A DNA stretch of 64,000 bases, taken from Cornus controversa. Taxonomy: Eukaryota > Streptophyta > Magnoliopsida > Cornales > Cornaceae. Below are positions 1-14,234 of the stretch, one piece after another. The stretch spans positions 806,001-870,000 of the forward strand of contig CM048847.1 in the NCBI GenBank assembly GCA_026545225.1, in the 5' to 3' direction. A program made the position numbers and the translations under genes. Numbering within the stretch: the stretch's first letter is position 1; the number at the start of each line of letters is the position of its first letter. A model generated the notes under the pieces. It had not been told where the DNA came from, did no database searches, and saw only the letters and a list, made by a program, of their open reading frames with translations.

Positions 1-464
1 AACGGTTTCGAACTTGTTTCGTTTGACTTGTCCTGATTCGAAAAGTCCCAATCCACGTGAAATCGTGCCATACCTAGAATTATACGTTGCTTTATGCCAA
101 ATTCAACCGTCAGGATGTCCTAAATCGAAAAGAGTAATTCCATGATGCACCCATGAATGATCACAACCGTATGGTGCTCTATGCCAACTTCAACCATCTG
201 GACAAGTAAAAGAAACAATTCCCAAGCTATCGATGATTTTAAACAAGTTTAGTTTGAGTTGTTTTGATTCAAAAACCCATTCCTTGAGAAGTCGTGCCAT
301 AATCGGAATCGTAAGTTTCTTTTTTCCAAATTAGACCATCAAAGCATCCAAAAGAAGTGACGAACATGTCAATCCGATCTTCATCACAACCGTATGGTGC
401 TTTGTTCCAAGTTCGACCGTTTGGACATCTAAAGGAAACAATTAGCAAGCTACCAACAATTTTA
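1..464 (+). repeat. Left-edge partial monomer
   Basis: The window opens inside a monomer: the last 10 bases of m1 (1-10), a full m2 (11-241) and a full m3 (242-464). The m3 end reads CTACCAACAATTTTAA where nearly all other copies read CTACCAACCATTTTAA. The same variant recurs once, near 7085, together with a shared CTGCCTTTTTAT in the following m1 (534 and 7171). This links the first monomers to the copy 6631 bp downstream. Confidence 0.95.
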
Positions 465-747
465 AACTTGTTTCATTTGAGTTGTTTTGATTCAAAAACT
501 GCATTCCAAGAGAAGTCGTGCCATAATACTAATCGTACGCTGCCTTTTTATAAATAAAACCATCAAAGCGTCCCAAAGAAACGACGAGCATGTTGATCCG
601 ATCTTCATCCATGTTTGTTTGAGTTGTTCTGAGTGGAAAAGAACAATTGCTTGCAATAATCAGGCATGACGACAACCGTATGGCGCTTTGTGATAGAATT
701 GACCATCTGGATGTTCAGAAAAATAGAGAATGACAAGAACGGTTTCG

Positions 748-1735
748 AACTTGTTTCATTTGACTTGTCCTGATTCGAAAAGTCCCAATCCACGTGAAAT
801 CGTGCCATACCTAGAATTATACGTTGCTTTATGCGAAATTCAACCGTCAGGATGTCCTAAATCGAAAAGAGTAATTCCATGATGCAACCATGAATGTTCA
901 CAACCGTATGGTGCTCTATGCCAACTTCAACCATCTGGACAAGTAAAAGAAACAATTCCCAAGCTATCGATGATTTTAAACAAGTTTAGTTTGAGTTGTT
1001 TTGATTCAAAAACCCATTCCTTGAGAAGTCGTGCCATAATCGGAATCGTAAGTTTCTTTTTTCCAAATTAGACCATCAAAGCATCCAAAAGAAGTGACGA
1101 ACATGTCAATCCGATCTTCATCACAACCGTATGGTGCTTTGTTCCAAGTTCGACCGTTTGGACATCTAAAGGAAACAATTAGCGAGCTACCAACCATTTT
1201 AAACTTGTTTCATTTGAGTTGTTTTGATTCGAAAACTGCATTCCAAGAGAAGTCGTGCCATAATACTAATCGTACGCTGCTTTTTTATAAATGAAACCAT
1301 CAAAGCGTCCCAAAGAAACGACGAGCATGTCGATCCGATCTTCATCCACGTTTATTTGAGTTGTTCTGAGTCGAAAAGAACAATTGCTTGCAATAATCAG
1401 GCATGACGACAACCGTAGGGCGCTTTGTGCTAGAATTGGCCATCTGGATGTTCAGAAAAATAGAGAATGACAAGAACGGTTTCGAACTTGTTTCGTTTGA
1501 CTTGTCCTGATTCGAAAAGTCCCAATCCACGTGAAATCGTGCCATACCTAGAATTATACGTTGCTTTATGCCAAATTCAACCGTCAGGATGTCCTGAATC
1601 GAAAAGAGTAATTCCATGCTGCACCCATGAATGATCACAACCGTATGGTGCTCTATGCCAACTTCAACCATCTGGACAAGTAAAAGAAACAATTCCCAAG
1701 CTATCGATGATTTTAAACAAGTTTAGTTTGAGTTG
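748..1735 (+). repeat. Copy 1 of a 2209-bp-spaced duplication
   Basis: This stretch matches 2957-3944. Rare variants shared only by the two copies include CGTAGGGCGC (1417 and 3626), AGCGAGCTACC (1181 and 3390) and ACGTTTATTTGAG (1348 and 3557). Copy 1 has its own changes near 757, 834 and 886-898, which copy 2 lacks. The match weakens after 1735, where copy 2 reads GTTGTATTG. Confidence 0.75.
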
Positions 1736-2956
1736 TTTTGATTCAAAAACCCATTCCTTGAGAAGTCGTGCCATAATCAGAATCGTAAGTTTCTTTTTTC
1801 CAAATTAGACCATCAAAGCATCCAAAAGAAGTGACGAACATGTCAATCCGATCTTCATCACAACCGTATGGTGCTTTGTTCCAAGTTTGACCGTTTGGAC
1901 ATCTAAAGGAAACAATTAGCAAGCTACCAACCATTTTAAACTTGTTTCATTTGAGTTGGTTTGATTCGAAAACTGCATTCCAAGAGAAGTCGTGCCATAA
2001 TACTAATCGTACGCTGCTTTTTTCTAAATGAAACCATCAAAGCGTCCCAAAGAAACGACGAGCATGTCGATCCGATCTTCATCAATGTTTGTTTGAGTTG
2101 TTCTGAGTCGAAAAGAACAATTGCTTGCAATAATCAGGTATGACGACAACCGTATGGCGCTTTGTGCTAGAATTGACCATCTGGATGTTCAGAAAAATAG
2201 AGAATGACAACAACGGTTTCGAACTTGTTTCGTTTCACTTGTCCTGATTTGAAAAGTCTAATCCACGTGAAATCATGCCATTCTTAAAATTATACATTGC
2301 TTTATGGCAAATTCAACCATCAGGACGACCTGAATCGAAAATAGTAATTCCTTGCTGCACTCATGAATGATCACAACCGTATGGTGCTCTATGCCAACTT
2401 CAACCATCTGGAAAAGTAGAAGAAACAATTCCCAAGCTATCAAGGATTTTAAACAAGTTTAGTTTGAGTTGTTCTGATTCAAAAACCCATTCCTTGAGAA
2501 GTCGTGCCATAATCAGAATCGTAAGTTTCTTTTTTCCAAATTAGACAATCAAAGCATCCAAAAGAAGTGATGAACATGTCAATCCGATCTTCATCACAAC
2601 CGTATGGTGCTTTGTTCCAAGTTCGACCGTTTGGACATCTAAAGGAAACAATTAGCAAGCTACCAACCATTTTAAACTTGTTTCATTTGAGTTGTTTTGA
2701 TTCAAAAACCGCATTCCAAGAGAAGTCGTGCCATAATACTAATCGTACGCTGCTTTTTTCTAAATGAAACCATCAAAGCGTCCCAAAGAAACGACGAGCA
2801 TGTCAATCCGATCTTCATCCGTGTTTGTTTGAGTTGTGCTGAGTCGAAAGAACAATTGCTTGCAATAATCAGGCATGACGACAACCGTATGGCGCTTTGT
2901 GCTAGAATTGACCATCTGGATGTCCAGAAGAATAGAGAATGACAACAACGGTTTCG
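1736..2956 (+). repeat. Monomers between the two 2209-bp-spaced copies
   Basis: This span holds most of two monomers. The m2 starting at 2212 is the 230-bp version with private changes (TTCTTAAAATTATAC near 2282, GGACGACCTG near 2323). The m1 starting at 2675 is the first D-type m1 in the window, with the 1-base deletion at TCGAAAGAAC (2844-2853) and a private GTGCTGAGTC. No other feature is seen. Confidence 0.7.
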
Positions 2957-3693
2957 AACTTGTTTCGTTTGACTTGTCCTGATTCGAAAAGTCCCAATCC
3001 ACGTGAAATCGTGCCATACCTAGAATTATACGTTGCTTTATGCCAAATTCAACCGTCAGGATGTCCTAAATCGAAAAGAGTAATTCCATGATGCACCCAT
3101 GAATGATCACAACCGTATGGTGCTCTATGCCAACTTCAACCATCTGGACAAGTAAAAGAAACAATTCCCAAGCTATCGATGATTTTAAACAAGTTTAGTT
3201 TGAGTTGTTTTGATTCAAAAACCCATTCCTTGAGAAGTCGTGCCATAATCGGAATCGTAAGTTTCTTTTTTCCAAATTAGACCATCAAAGCATCCAAAAG
3301 AAGTGACGAACATGTCAATCCGATCTTCATCACAACCGTATGGTGCTTTGTTCCAAGTTCGACCGTTTGGACATCTAAAGGAAACAATTAGCGAGCTACC
3401 AACCATTTTAAACTTGTTTCATTTGAGTTGTTTTGATTCGAAAACTGCATTCCAAGAGAAGTCGTGCCATAATACTAATCGTACGCTGCTTTTTTATAAA
3501 TGAAACCATCAAAGCGTCCCAAAGAAACGACGAGCATGTCGATCCGATCTTCATCCACGTTTATTTGAGTTGTTCTGAGTCGAAAAGAACAATTGCTTGC
3601 AATAATCAGGCATGACGACAACCGTAGGGCGCTTTGTGCTAGAATTGGCCATCTGGATGTTCAGAAAAATAGAGAATGACAAGAACGGTTTCG
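2957..3693 (+). repeat. Copy 2 of the 2209-bp-spaced duplication (first monomer)
   Basis: It matches 748-1484, sharing GCGAGCTACC, TTTATTTGAG and CGTAGGG. The shift of 2209 bp equals three monomers (737+736+736), so the event was a whole-monomer exchange. Confidence 0.75.
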
Positions 3694-5167
3694 AACTTGT
3701 TTCGTTTGACTTGTCCTGATTCGAAAAGTCCCAATCCACGTGAAATCGTGCCATACCTAGAATTATACGTTGCTTTATGCCAAATTCAACCGTCAGGATG
3801 TCCTGAATCGAAAAGAGTAATTCCATGCTGCACCCATGAATGATCACAACCGTATGGTGCTCTATGCCAACTTCAACCATCTGGACAAGTAAAAGAAACA
3901 ATTCCCAAGCTATCGATGATTTTAAACAAGTTTAGTTTGAGTTGTATTGATTCAAAAACCCATTCCTTGAGAAGTCGTGCCATAATCAGAATCGTAAGTT
4001 TCTTTTTTCCAAATTAGACCATCAAAGCATCCAAAAGAAGTGACGAACATGTCAATCCGATCTTCATCACAACCGTATGGTGCTTTGTTCCAAGTTCGAC
4101 CGTTTGGACATCTAAAGGAAACAATTAGCAAGCTACCAACCATTTTAAACTTGTTTCATTTGAGTTGTTTTGATTCAAAAACTGCATTCCAAGAGAAGTC
4201 GTACCATAATACTAATCGTACGCTACTTTTTTCTAAATGAAACCATCAAAGCGTCCCAAAGAAACGACGAGCATGTCGATCCGATCTTCATCAATGTTTG
4301 TTTGAGTTGTTCTGAGTCGAAAAGAACAATTGCTTGCAATAATCAGGCATGACGACAACCGTATGGCGCTTTGTGCTAGAATTGACCATCTTGATGTCCA
4401 GAAGAATAGAGAATGACAACAACAGTTTCAAACTTGTTTCGTTTGACTTGTCCTGATTCGAAAAGTCCCAATCCACGTGAAATCGTGCCATACCTAGAAT
4501 TATACGTTGCTTTATGCCAAATTCAACCGTCAGGATGTCCTGAATCGAAAAGAGTAATTCCATGCTGCACCCATGAATGATCACAACCGTATGGTGCTCT
4601 ATGCCAACTTCAACCATCTGGACAAGTGAAAGAAACAATTCCCAAGCTGTCGATGATTTTAAACAAGTTTAGTTTGAGTTGTTCTGATTCAAAACCCCAT
4701 TCCTTGAGAAGTCGTGCCATAATCAGAATCGTAAGTTTCTTTTTTCCAAATTAGACCATCAAAGCGTCCAAAAGAAGTGACGAACATGTCAATCCGATCT
4801 TCATCACAACCGTATGGTGCTTTGTTCCAAGTTCGACCGTTTGGACATCTAAAGGAAACAATTAGCAAGCTACCAACCATTTTAAACTTGTTTCATTTGA
4901 GTTGTTTTGATTCGAAAACCGTATTCCAAGAGAAGTCGTGCCATAATACTAATCGTACGCTGCTTTTTTATAAATAAAACCATCAAAGCGTCCCAAAGAA
5001 GCGACGAGCATGTTGAGCCGATCTTCATCCATGTTTGTTTGAGTTGTTCTAAGTCGAAAAGAACAATTGCTTGCAATAATCAGGCATGACGACAACCGTA
5101 TGGCGCTTTGTGATAGAATTGACCATCTGGATGTTCAGAAAAATAGAGAATGACAAGAACGGTTTCG
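3694..5167 (+). repeat. Two-monomer repeat, copy 1 (1474 bp)
   Basis: This dimer runs from one m2 leader to the second next and is repeated directly at 5168-6641. Markers shared only by the two copies include GTACCATAATAC with CGCTACTTTT in the first m1, ACAACAGTTTCAAAC, CATCTTGATGTCC, AAACCGTATTCC and TTGAGCCGATC in the second m1. The one difference I noticed is CAAAACCCC at 4690 against CAAAAACCC at 6163. The duplication therefore looks recent. Confidence 0.85.
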
Positions 5168-6641
5168 AACTTGTTTCGTTTGACTTGTCCTGATTCGAAA
5201 AGTCCCAATCCACGTGAAATCGTGCCATACCTAGAATTATACGTTGCTTTATGCCAAATTCAACCGTCAGGATGTCCTGAATCGAAAAGAGTAATTCCAT
5301 GCTGCACCCATGAATGATCACAACCGTATGGTGCTCTATGCCAACTTCAACCATCTGGACAAGTAAAAGAAACAATTCCCAAGCTATCGATGATTTTAAA
5401 CAAGTTTAGTTTGAGTTGTATTGATTCAAAAACCCATTCCTTGAGAAGTCGTGCCATAATCAGAATCGTAAGTTTCTTTTTTCCAAATTAGACCATCAAA
5501 GCATCCAAAAGAAGTGACGAACATGTCAATCCGATCTTCATCACAACCGTATGGTGCTTTGTTCCAAGTTCGACCGTTTGGACATCTAAAGGAAACAATT
5601 AGCAAGCTACCAACCATTTTAAACTTGTTTCATTTGAGTTGTTTTGATTCAAAAACTGCATTCCAAGAGAAGTCGTACCATAATACTAATCGTACGCTAC
5701 TTTTTTCTAAATGAAACCATCAAAGCGTCCCAAAGAAACGACGAGCATGTCGATCCGATCTTCATCAATGTTTGTTTGAGTTGTTCTGAGTCGAAAAGAA
5801 CAATTGCTTGCAATAATCAGGCATGACGACAACCGTATGGCGCTTTGTGCTAGAATTGACCATCTTGATGTCCAGAAGAATAGAGAATGACAACAACAGT
5901 TTCAAACTTGTTTCGTTTGACTTGTCCTGATTCGAAAAGTCCCAATCCACGTGAAATCGTGCCATACCTAGAATTATACGTTGCTTTATGCCAAATTCAA
6001 CCGTCAGGATGTCCTGAATCGAAAAGAGTAATTCCATGCTGCACCCATGAATGATCACAACCGTATGGTGCTCTATGCCAACTTCAACCATCTGGACAAG
6101 TGAAAGAAACAATTCCCAAGCTGTCGATGATTTTAAACAAGTTTAGTTTGAGTTGTTCTGATTCAAAAACCCATTCCTTGAGAAGTCGTGCCATAATCAG
6201 AATCGTAAGTTTCTTTTTTCCAAATTAGACCATCAAAGCGTCCAAAAGAAGTGACGAACATGTCAATCCGATCTTCATCACAACCGTATGGTGCTTTGTT
6301 CCAAGTTCGACCGTTTGGACATCTAAAGGAAACAATTAGCAAGCTACCAACCATTTTAAACTTGTTTCATTTGAGTTGTTTTGATTCGAAAACCGTATTC
6401 CAAGAGAAGTCGTGCCATAATACTAATCGTACGCTGCTTTTTTATAAATAAAACCATCAAAGCGTCCCAAAGAAGCGACGAGCATGTTGAGCCGATCTTC
6501 ATCCATGTTTGTTTGAGTTGTTCTAAGTCGAAAAGAACAATTGCTTGCAATAATCAGGCATGACGACAACCGTATGGCGCTTTGTGATAGAATTGACCAT
6601 CTGGATGTTCAGAAAAATAGAGAATGACAAGAACGGTTTCG
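5168..6641 (+). repeat. Two-monomer repeat, copy 2 (1474 bp)
   Basis: This is a direct tandem copy of 3694-5167. The next monomer pair (from 6642) no longer follows: its leader reads TTTCATTTG and the following m3 belongs to the type seen at the left edge. A weaker third echo of the first half of the dimer (GTTGTATTG, GTACCATAATAC) lies at about 7379-8300. Confidence 0.85.
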
Positions 6642-9600
6642 AACTTGTTTCATTTGACTTGTCCTGATTCGAAAAGTCCCAATCCACGTGAAATCGTGCC
6701 ATACCTAGAATTATACGTTGCTTTATGCCAAATTCAACCGTCAGGATGTCCTAAATCGAAAAGAGTAATTCCATGATGCACCCATGAATGATCACAACCG
6801 TATGGTGCTCTATGCCAACTTCAACCATCTGGACAAGTAAAAGAAACAATTCCCAAGCTATCGATGATTTTAAACAAGTTTAGTTTGAGTTGTTTTGATT
6901 CAAAAACCTATTCCTTGAGAAGTCGTGCCATAATCGGAATCGTAAGTTTCTTTTTTCCAAATTAGACCATCAAAGCATCCAAAAGAAGTGACGAACATGT
7001 CAATCCGATCTTCATCACAACCGTATGGTGCTTTGTTCCAAGTTCGACCGTTTGGACATCTAAAGGAAACAATTAGCAAGCTACCAACAATTTTAAACTT
7101 GTTTCATTTGAGTTGTTTTGATTCAAAAACTGCATTCCAAGAGAAGTCGTGCCATAATACTAATCGTACGCTGCCTTTTTATAAATAAAAGCATCAAAGC
7201 GTCCCAAAGAAACGACGAGCATGTTGATCCGATCTTCATCCATGTTTGTTTGAGTTGTTCTGAGTCGAAAAGAACAATTGCTTGCAATAATCAGGCATGA
7301 CGACAACCGTATGGCGCTTTGTGATAGAATTGACCATCTGGATGTTCAGAAAAATAGAGAATGACAAGAACGGTTTCGAACTTGTTTCGTTTGACTTGTC
7401 CTGATTCGAAAAGTCCCAATCCACGTGAAATCGTGCCATACCTAGAATTATACGTTGCTTTATGCCAAATTCAACCGTCAGGATGTCCTGAATCGAAAAG
7501 AGTAATTCCATGCTGCACCCATGAATGATCACAACCGTATGGTGCTCTATGCCAACTTCAACCATCTGGACAAGTAAAAGAAACAATTCCCAAGCTATCG
7601 ATGATTTTAAACAAGTTTAGTTTGAGTTGTATTGATTCAAAAACCCATTCCTTGAGAAGTCGTGCCATAATCAGAATCGTAAGTTTCTTTTTTCCAAATT
7701 AGACCATCAAAGCATCCAAAAGAAGTGACGAACATGTCAATCCGATCTTCATCACAACCGTATGGTGCTTTGTTCCAAGTTCGACCGTTTGGACATCTAA
7801 AGGAAACAATTAGCAAGCTACCAACCATTTTAAACTTGTTTCATTTGAGTTGTTTTGATTCAAAAACTGCATTCCAAGAGAAGTCGTACCATAATACTAA
7901 TCGTACGCTGCTTTTTTCTAAATGAAACCATCAAAGCGTCCCAAAGAAACGACGAGCATGTCGATCCGATCTTCATCAATGTTTGTTTGAGTTGTTCTGA
8001 GTCGAAAAGAACAATTGCTTGCAATAATCAGGCATGACGACAACCGTATGGCGCTTTGTGCTAGAATTGACCATCTGGATGTCCAGAAGAATAGAGAATG
8101 ACAACAACGGTTTCGAACTTGTTTCGTTTGACTTGTCCTGATTCGAAAAGTCCCAATCCACGTGAAATCGTGCCATACCTAGAATTATACGTTGCTTTAT
8201 GCCAAATTCAACCGTCAGGATGTCCTGAATCGAAAAGACTAATTCCATGCTGCACCCATGAATGATCACAACCGTATGGTGCTCTATGCCAACTTCAACC
8301 ATCTGGACAAGTGAAAGAAACAATTCCCAAGCTGTCGATGATTTTAAACAAGTTTAGTTTGAGTTATTCTGATTCAAAAACCCATTCCTTGAGAAGTCGT
8401 GCCATAATCAGAATCGTAAGTTTCTTTTTTCCAAATTAGACCATCAAAGCATCCAAAAGAAGTGACGAACATGTCAATCCGATCTTCATCACAACCGTAT
8501 GGTGCTTTGTTCCAAGTTCGACCGTTTGGACATCTAAAGGAAACAATTAGCAAGCTACCAACCATTTTAAACTTGTTTCATTTGAGTTGTTTTGATTCGA
8601 AAACCGCATTCCAAGAGAAGTAGTGCCATAATACTAATCGTACGCTGCTTTTTTATAAATAAAACCATCAAAGCGTCCCAAAGAAGCGATGAGCATGTTG
8701 ATCCGATCTTCATCCATGTTTGTTTGAGTTGTTCTGAGTCGAAAAGAACAATTGCTTGCAATAATCAGGCATGACGACAACCGTATGGCGCTTTGTGATA
8801 GAATTGACCATCTGGATGTTCAGAAAAATAGAGAATGACAAGAACGGTTTCGAACTTATTTCATTTGACTTGTCCTGATTCGAAAAGTCCCAATCCACGT
8901 GAAATCGTGCCATACCTAGAATTATACGTTGCTTTATGCCAAATTCAACCGTCAGGATGTCCTAAATCGAAAAGAGTAATTCCATGATGCACCCATGAAT
9001 GATCACAACCGTATGGTGCTCTATGCCAACTTCAACCATCTGGACAAGTAAAAGAAACAATTCCCAAGCTATCGATGATTTTAAACAAGTTTAGTTTGAG
9101 TTGTTTTGATTCAAAAACCCATTCCTTGAGAAGTCGTGCCATAATCGGAATCGTAAGTTTCTTTTTTCCAAATTAGACCATCAAAGCATCCAAAAGAAGT
9201 GACGAACATGTCAATCCGATCTTCATCACAACCGTATGGTGCTTTGTTCCAAGTTCGACCGTTTGGACATCCAAAGGAAACAATTAGCCAGCTACCAACC
9301 ATTTTAAACTTGTTTCATTTGAGTTGTTTTGATTTGAAAACTGCATTCCAAGAGAAGTCGTGCCATAATACTAATCGTACGCTGCTTTTTTATAAATGAA
9401 ACCATCAAAGCGTCCCAAAGAAACGACGAGCATGTCGATCCGATCTTCATCCACGTTTGTTTGAGTTGTTCTGAGTCGAAAAGAACAATTGCTTGCAATA
9501 ATCAGGCATGACGACAACCGTATGGCGCTCTGTGCTAGAATTGAACATCTGGATGTTCAGAAAAATAGAGAATGACAACAACGGTTTCAAACTTGTTTCC

Positions 9601-11290
9601 TTTCACTTGTCCTGATTTGAAAAGTCTAATCCACGTGAAATCATGCCATACTTAGAATTATACATTGCTTTATGCCAAATTCAACCATCAGGACGTCCTG
9701 AATCGAAAATAGTAATTCCTTGCTGCACTCATGAACGATCACAACCGTATGGTGCTCTATGCCAACTTCAACCATCTGGAAAAGTAAAAGAAACAATTCC
9801 CAAGCTATCAAGGATTTTAAACAGGTTTAGTTTGAGTTGTTCTGATTCAAAAACCCATTCCTTGAGAAGTCGTGCCATAATCAGAATCGTAAGTTTCTTT
9901 TTTCCAAATTAGACCATCAAAGCATCCAAAAGTAGTGACGAACATGTCAATCCGATCTTCATCACAACCGTATGGTGCTTTGTTCCAAGTTCGACCGTTT
10001 GGACATCTAAAGGAAACAATTAGCAAGCTACCAACCATTTTAAACTTGTTTCATTTGAGTTGTTTTGATTCGAAAACCGCATTCCAAGAGAAGTCGTGCC
10101 ATAATACTAATCGTACGCTGCTTTTTTCTAAATGAAACAATCAAAGCGTCCCAAAGAAACGACGAGCATGTCGATCCGATCTTCATCAATGTTTGTTTGA
10201 GTTGTTCTGAGTCGAAAAGAATAATTGCTTGCAATAATCAGGCATGACGACAACCGTATGGCGCTTTGTGCTAGAATTGACCATGTGGATGTTCAGAAAA
10301 ATAGAGAATGACAACAACGGTTTCGAACTTGTTTCGTTTGACTTGTCCTGATTTGAAAAGTCTAATCCACGTGAAATCATGCCATACTTAGAATTATACA
10401 TTGCTTTATGCCAAATTCAACCATCAGGACGTCCTGAATCGAAAATAGTAATTCCTTGCTGCACTCATGAATGATCACAACCGTATGGTGCTCTATGCCA
10501 ACTTCAACCATCTGGAAAAGTAAAAGAAACAATTCCCAAGCTATCAAGGATTTTAAACAAGTTTAGTTTGAGTTGTTCTGATTCAGAAACCCATTCCTTG
10601 AGAAGTCATGCCATAATCAGAATCGTAAGTTTCTTTTTTCCAAATTAGACCATCAAAGCATCCAAAAGAAGTGACGAACATGTCAATCCGATCTTCATCA
10701 CAACCGTATGGTGCTTTGTTCCAAGTTCGACCGTTTGGACATCTAAAGGAAACAATTAGCAAGCTACCAACCATTTTAAACTTGTTTCATTTGAGTTGTT
10801 TTGATTCGAAAACCGCATTCCAAGAGAAGTTGTGCCATAATACTAATCGTACGCTGCTTTTTTCTAAATGAAACCATCAAAGCGTCCCAAAGAAACGACG
10901 AGCATGTCAATCCGATCTTCATCCGTGTTTGTTTGAGTTGTTCTGAGTCGAAAGAACAATTGCTTGCAATAATCAGGCATGACGACAACCGTATGGCGCT
11001 TTGTGCTAGAATTGACCATCTGGATGTCCAGAAGAATAGAGAATGACAACAACGGTTTCGAACTTGTTTCGTTTGACTTGTCCTGATTTGAAAAGTCTAA
11101 TCCACGTGAAATCATGCCATACTTAGAATTATACATTGCTTTATGCCAAATTCAACCATCAGGACGTCCTGAATCAAAAATAGTAATTCCTTGCTGCACT
11201 CATGAATGATCACAACCGTATGGTGCTCTATGCCAACTTCAACCATCTGGACAAGTAAAAGAAACAATTCCCAAGCTATCAAGGATTTTA
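6642..11290 (+). repeat. Six-plus monomers of mixed type, no clear higher-order repeat
   Basis: The monomer starting at 6642 resembles the window's first one at a spacing of 6631 bp (shared CCAACAATTTT and CTGCCTTTTTAT). Later monomers mix m2 of both versions. The m3 at 9084-9306 has private ACATCCAAAGGAAAC and AGCCAGCTACC. A D-type m1 (TCGAAAGAAC) begins at 10779. I see no gene or foreign insertion. Confidence 0.75.
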
Positions 11291-14234
11291 AACAAGTTTA
11301 GTTTGAGTTGTTTTGATTCAAAAACCCATTCCTTGAGAAGTCGTGCCATAATCGAAATCGTAAGTTTCTTTTTTCCAAATTAGACCATCAAAGCATCCAA
11401 AAGAAGGGACGAACATGTCAATCCGATCTTCATCACAACCGTATGGTGCTTTGTTCCAAGTTCGACCGTTTGGACATCTAAAGGAAACAATTAGCAAGCT
11501 ACCAACCATTTTAAACTTGTTTCATTTGAGTTGTTTTGATTCGAAAACTGCATTCCAAGAGAAGTCGTACCATAATACTAATCGTACGCTGCTTTTTAAT
11601 AAATAAAACCATCAAAGCGTCCCAAAGAAACGACGAGCATGTTGATCCGATCTTCATCCATGTTTGTTTGAGTTGTTCTGAGTCGAAAAGAACAATTGCT
11701 TGCAATAATCAGGCATGACGACAACCGTATGGCGCATTGTGATAGAATTGACCATCTGGATGTTCAGAAAAATAGAGAATGACAAGAACGGTTTCGAACT
11801 TGTTTCGTTTGACTTGTCCTGATTCGAAAAGTCCCAATCCACGTGAAATCGTGCCATACCTAGAATTATACGTTGCTTTATGCCAAATTCAACCGTCAGG
11901 ATGTCCTAAATCGAAAAGAGTAATTCCATGATGCACCCATGAATGATCACAACCGTATGGTGCTCTATGCCAACTTCAACCATCTGGACAAGTAAAAGAA
12001 ACAATTCCCAAGCTATCGATGATTTTAAACAAGTTTAGTTTGAGTTGTTTTGATTTAAAAACCCATTCCTTGAGAAGTCGTGCCATAATCGGAATCGTAA
12101 GTTTCTTTTTTCCAAATTAGACCATCAAAGCATCCAAAAGAAGTGACGAACATGTCAATCCGATCTTCATCACAACCGTATGGTGCTTTGTTCCAAGTTC
12201 GACCGTTTGGACATCTAAAGGAAACAATTAGCAAGCTACCAACCATTTTAAACTTGTTTCATTTGAGTTATTTTGATTCGAAAACTGCATTCCAAGAGAA
12301 GTCGTGCCATAATACTAATCGTACGCTACTTTTTTCTAAATGAAACCATCAAAGCGTCCCAAAGAAACGACGAGCATGTCGATCCGATCTTCATCAATGT
12401 TTGTTTGAGTTGTTCTGAGTCGAAAAGAACAATTGCTTGCAATAATCAGGCATGACGACAACCGTATGGCGCTTTGTGCTAGAATTGACCATCTGGATGT
12501 TCAGAAAAATAGAGAATGACAACAACGGTTTCGAACTTGTTTCGTTTCACTTGTCCTGATTTGAAAAGTCTAATCCACGTGAAATCATGCCATACTTAGA
12601 ATTATACATTGCTTTATGCCAAATTCAACCATCAGGACGTCCTGAATCGAAAATAGTAATTCCTTGCTGCACTCATGAATGATCACAACCGTATGGTGCT
12701 CTATGCCAACTTTAACCATCTGGAAAGTAAAAGAAACAATTCCCAAGCTATCAAGGATTTTAAACAAGTTTAGTTTGAGTTGTTTTGATTCAAAAACCCA
12801 TTCCTTGAGAAGTCGTGCCATAATCAGAATCGTAAGTTTCTTTTTTCCAAATTAGACCATCAAAGCATCCAAAAGAAGTGACGAACAAGTCAATCCGATC
12901 TTCATCACAACCGTATGGTGCTTTGTTCCAAGTTCGACCGTTTGGACATCTAAAGGAAACAATTAGCAAGCTACCAACCATTTTAAACTTGTTTCATTTG
13001 AGTTGTTTTGATTCGAAAATCGTATTCCAAGAGAAGTCGTGCCATAATACTAATCGTACGCTGCTTTTTTCTAAATTAAACCATCAAAGCGTCCCAAAGA
13101 AATGACGAGCATGTCGATCCGATCTTCATCAATGTTTGTTTGAGTTGTTCTGAGTCGAAAAGAACAATTGCTTGCAATAATCAGGCATGACGACAACCGT
13201 ATGGCGCTTTGTGCTAGAATTGACCATGTGGATGTTCAAAAAAATAGAGAATGACAACAACGGTTTCGAACTTGTTTCGTTTGACTTGTCCTGATTTGAA
13301 AAGTCTAATCCACGTGAAATCATGCCATACTTAGAATTATACATTGCTTTATGCCAAATTCAACCATCAGGACGTCCTGAATCGAAAATAGTAATTCCTT
13401 GCTGCACTCATGAATGATCACAACCGTATGGTGCTCTATGCCTACTTCAACCATCAGGAAAAGTAAAAGAAACAATTCCCAAGCTATCAAGGATTTTAAA
13501 CAAGTTTAGTTTGAGTTGTTCTGATTCAAAAACCCATTCCTTGAGAAGTCATGCCATAATCAGAATCGTAAGTTTCTTTTTTCCAAATTAGACCATCAAA
13601 GCATCCAAAAGAAGTGACGAACATGTCAATCCGATCTTCATCACAACCGTATGGTGCTTTGTTCCAAGTTCGACCGTTTGGACATCTAAAGGAAACAATT
13701 AGCAAGCTACCAACCATTTTAAACTTGTTTCATTTGAGTTGTTTTGATTCGAAAACCGCATTCCAAGAGAAGTCGTGTCATAATACTAATCGTACGCTGC
13801 TTTTTTCTAAATGAAACCATCAAAGCGTCCCAAAGAAACGACGAGCATGTCAATCCGATCTTCATCCGTGTTTGTTTGAGTTGTTCTGAGTCGAAAGAAC
13901 AATTGCTTGCAATAATCAGGCATGACGACAACCGTATGGCGCTTTGTGCTAGAATTGACCATCTGGATGTCCAGAAGAATAGAGAATGACAACAACGGTT
14001 TCGAACTTGTTTCGTTTGACTTGTCCTGATTCGAAAAGTCCCAATCCACGTGAAATCGTGCCATACCTAGAATTATACGTTGCTTTATGCCAAATTCAAC
14101 CGTCAGGATGTCCTAAATCGAAAAGAGTAATTCCATGATGCACCCATGAATGATCACAACCGTATGGTGCTCTATGCCAACTTCAACCATCTGGACAAGT
14201 AAAAGAAACAATTCCCAAGCTATCGATGATTTTA
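11291..14234 (+). repeat. Four-monomer repeat, copy 1 (2944 bp)
   Basis: This block starts at an m3 leader and contains four monomers. Markers shared only with 14235-17178 include GAAGGGACG (11404 and 14348), GGCGCATTG (11731 and 14675), GAACAAGTC (12884 and 15828), ACTTTAACC (12710 and 15654), AAATCGTATTCC (13017 and 15961) and CTGGAAAGTAAAAG (one A short). The last marker, with the 230-bp m2, makes a 735-bp monomer. A private change in this copy is CTAAATTAAACC at 13073. Confidence 0.85.
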
